Part shown: positions 62,181-64,000 of the stretch, piece after piece
Position numbering within the stretch: the stretch's first letter is position 1
Layout of the letters: every line of letters starts with the position of its first letter
Origin: Olsenella sp. KGMB02461
Lineage (GTDB): Bacteria > Actinomycetota > Coriobacteriia > Coriobacteriales > Atopobiaceae
NCBI RefSeq assembly: GCF_012584445.1
Contig: NZ_JABAHI010000012.1
Coordinates: 1-64,000, forward strand
DNA length: 64,000 bases
Direction: 5' to 3'
Translations under genes and position numbers: made by a program
The notes under the pieces: model-generated
What the model saw: the letters and a program-made list of their open reading frames with translations, nothing else
Told to the model about the DNA's origin: nothing
The model's database searches: none

Positions 62181-62229
62181 TGCCGAGAACCCCTGCCATT
62201 CCTGGTAGGGACAGGCGGGTTTCTCGGCA
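62181..62229. repeat. Inverted pair of dispersed 13-mers between leuA and leuC
   Basis: TGCCGAGAACCCC (62181-62193, 12 of 13) and an exact GGGTTTCTCGGCA (62217-62229) face each other across 23 bases. They can form a hairpin 14 bp after the leuA stop, inside the leu operon, without a T run. Confidence 0.85.
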
Positions 62230-62287
62230 GCTTTTGAGACTGCAGCGTCCCAGCCTGCGACATCGATATATCTCGAAGGAGCAATCT

Positions 62288-63553
62288 ATGACCCGACCTA
62301 TGACCATGGCCGAGAAGATCTTGGCCGCCCATGCCGGACTGCCTGAGGTCCACCCGGGACAGCTGGTGGAGTGCGACCTGGACCTGGTGCTGGCCAACGA
62401 CATCACTGCTCCCATCGCCATCGATGTGGTGGAGGATCTGGGCGGCGGCGTGTGGGATGCAGATCGGGTGTGCCTGGTGCCCGACCACTACGCGCCCAAC
62501 AAAGACATCAAGAGCGCCGAGCAAACCAAGAAGATGCGCGACTTTGCCCATGCCCACTCCATCACGCACTTCTGGGAGCAGGGTCGCGCCGGCATCGAGC
62601 ATGCCCTCTTGCCCGAGCAGGGCGTAGTGGCGCCCGGCGACCTGGTCATTGGCGCCGACTCCCACACCTGCACCTACGGCGCTTTAGGCGCCTTCTCCAC
62701 CGGTGTGGGCTCCACCGACGCCGGCGTGGGCATGGCTACCGGCCGCGCCTGGTTCCGCGTGCCCGAGACCCTGCGCATCCAGGTGGAGGGTCAGCTGGCC
62801 CCCGACGTCTCTGCCAAGGACGTCATCCTGCATATCATCGGCACCATTGGGGTGGACGGCGCCCTTTACCAGGCTATGGAGTTTGGAGGCTCGGCCATCA
62901 GCGATCTCTCGGTGGAAGGTCGCCTCACCATCGCCAACATGGCCATCGAGGCGGGGGCCAAGGCAGGCCTCTTCGAGGTGGACGAGAAGACCGAAGCCTG
63001 GCTTGATGGTCGCACCCAGCGCCCCTGGACCCCCTACGCTCCCGACCCCGACGCCACCTACGCGCGCACCCTGGTGATCGACGCCGCAGACATCGTGCCT
63101 ACCGTGGCCTGGCCACACCTGCCCTCGGCGACGCGGCCGGTGTCTGAGTCGCGTCATGTGGCCGTCGACCAGGTGGTCATCGGCAGCTGCACCAACGGGC
63201 GCATCGAGGACATGCGCGAAGCCGCCGATATCTTGGAAGGGCGCCAAGTAGCCCCCACGGTGCGCTGCATTGTGATCCCCGCCACCCAAGAGGTCTGGCG
63301 CCAGTGCATGATCGAGGGCTTGATGGACATCTTCCTGGACGCCAACTGCGTCATTTCCACCCCCACCTGCGGCCCCTGCTTGGGAGGCTACATGGGCATC
63401 CTGGCCGAAGGCGAGCGCTGCGTTTCCACCACCAACCGCAACTTCGTGGGCCGCATGGGCGCCAAGTCCTCGGAGGTCTATCTGGCTAGCCCTGCCGTCG
63501 CCGCCGCCAGCGCAGTGGCCGGCAGCATCGCAGCCCCCTCTGACCTGGACTAA
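62288..63553 (+). CDS. leuC: 3-isopropylmalate dehydratase large subunit
   Basis: LeuC with LeuD isomerises 2- to 3-isopropylmalate. The 421-residue aconitase-family protein has the [4Fe-4S] cysteines in GSCTNGR and CGPCLGG, and GADSHTCTYGALGAFSTGVGSTD. Its length and motifs fit the shorter, archaeal-like LeuC type rather than the approximately 470-residue E. coli form. The ATG at 62288 has GAAGGAG upstream; a frame from 62180 would run through the repeat hairpin. Confidence 0.95.
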   Translation: MTRPMTMAEKILAAHAGLPEVHPGQLVECDLDLVLANDITAPIAIDVVEDLGGGVWDADRVCLVPDHYAPNKDIKSAEQTKKMRDFAHAHSITHFWEQGRAGIEHALLPEQGVVAPGDLVIGADSHTCTYGALGAFSTGVGSTDAGVGMATGRAWFRVPETLRIQVEGQLAPDVSAKDVILHIIGTIGVDGALYQAMEFGGSAISDLSVEGRLTIANMAIEAGAKAGLFEVDEKTEAWLDGRTQRPWTPYAPDPDATYARTLVIDAADIVPTVAWPHLPSATRPVSESRHVAVDQVVIGSCTNGRIEDMREAADILEGRQVAPTVRCIVIPATQEVWRQCMIEGLMDIFLDANCVISTPTCGPCLGGYMGILAEGERCVSTTNRNFVGRMGAKSSEVYLASPAVAAASAVAGSIAAPSDLD

Positions 63554-63619
63554 CGCCGCTACTGGCTGCGCATCCGCCCTGTGCCCCGGCCTCACAGGTG
63601 CTTCGACCCTTGGGGACAC

Positions 63620-63632
63620 GGGCTTCTCGGCA
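63620..63632 (+). repeat. Dispersed 13-mer between leuC and leuD
   Basis: GGGCTTCTCGGCA, 12 of 13, in the 165-bp spacer. Confidence 0.7.
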
Positions 63633-63648
63633 GCTCGCCCTGCTTTGG

Positions 63649-63702
63649 CCCACGCCTTCCGACCCCACGCCTCACCCCACGCCTTCCGACCCCACGCCTT
63701 CC
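63649..63702 (+). repeat. 27-bp tandem duplication before leuD
   Basis: CCCACGCCT occurs at 63649, 63664, 63676 and 63691, giving two near-identical 27-bp units directly upstream of the leuD ribosome-binding site. Confidence 0.8.
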
Positions 63703-63718
63703 GCTCGAAAGGAGCGCC

Positions 63719-64000
63719 ATGTATTTTGAAGGACGCGCGTTTCGCTATGGGCGCGACGTCGACACCGACGTCATCATTCCCGCCCGCTACCTCAACACTT
63801 CGGACTCGGCCGCGCTGGCCGCCCACGCTATGGAGGACTTGGATCCCACGTTCGCTGCCTCGGTGACGCCCGGCGACCTCATCGTCGCCGACGAGAACTT
63901 TGGCTGCGGCTCCTCCCGCGAGCACGCCCCGGTGGCCCTCAAAGCCGCCGGCGTCTCCTGCGTCATCGCCAAAAGCTTCGCCCGCATCTTCTACCGAAAC
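63719..64000 (+). CDS. leuD: 3-isopropylmalate dehydratase small subunit, 5' part
   Basis: The first 94 codons are in the window; the rest lies beyond the right end. The start [29 protein letters not shown] and the [37 protein letters not shown] region are diagnostic of the small aconitase-like subunit that completes the active site of LeuC. AAAGGAG precedes the ATG. It extends the leuA-leuC operon. Confidence 0.96.
   Translation, partial: MYFEGRAFRYGRDVDTDVIIPARYLNTSDSAALAAHAMEDLDPTFAASVTPGDLIVADENFGCGSSREHAPVALKAAGVSCVIAKSFARIFYRN

Noticed and set aside
60613-62421. A 602-codon frame antisense to leuA
   Set aside because: A compositional shadow of leuA, with no recognisable domain.

Overview
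The window is a high-GC actinobacterial chromosome segment. Gene content, the tmRNA tag ending YALAA, actinobacteria-type proteins, abundant PTS sugar transport and a paired flavin reductase and rubredoxin fit an anaerobic member of the Coriobacteriia (Olsenella/Atopobium-like). That placement is inferred from gene content and not proven. Two AT-rich patches (about 121-555 and 43438-43706) and one lower-GC gene (54429-55658) stand out from the background.

Layout. The window opens with the 3' end of a 5S rRNA and its terminator, then a very large BTAD-type transcriptional regulator. A housekeeping block follows: secA, prfB, a YitT-family membrane protein, an orphan PTS IIB, ftsE-ftsX, rnr, a TPR-like protein, smpB, a flavin reductase, rubredoxin and ssrA (tmRNA). 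Next is an alpha-glucoside locus (TreR-like GntR repressor, EIICB, CDMP-type GH4 6-phospho-alpha-glucosidase, unknown membrane protein, EIIA-Glc) with three matching operators. A leftward cluster encodes a membrane LuxR regulator, an ABC exporter and an FUSC protein, with 1-phosphofructokinase upstream. A second rightward housekeeping block holds a patatin-like protein, rplM-rpsI, glmM, glmS, acpS, nnr, alr, a family-4 uracil-DNA glycosylase, tsaE and a fused tsaB-rimI-tsaD. It is followed by a two-component system and a 1925-residue surface protein.

The last 15 kb is metabolic. A LacI regulator precedes a ketose-phosphate operon (AlsE-like epimerase, fructose-type PTS IIB and IIC, fructose-6-phosphate aldolase) with four matching operators. 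Then come a DUF4143 ATPase, a GntR regulator, a C39-like peptidase, deoC, a second PTS IIC, and leuA-leuC-leuD behind a classical leader-peptide attenuator. leuD runs off the window.

The most unusual signal is a dispersed short sequence, consensus GGGTTTCTCGGCA. It has five exact copies and many near-copies in both orientations, mostly between genes and often as inverted pairs. Where it lies in genes it is read as Ala-Glu-Lys-Pro in linker regions. Other notable structures are three palindromes spaced exactly 40 bp apart upstream of the DUF4143 ATPase, a repeat-rich structured region upstream of deoC, and a structured leader upstream of the second PTS IIC.
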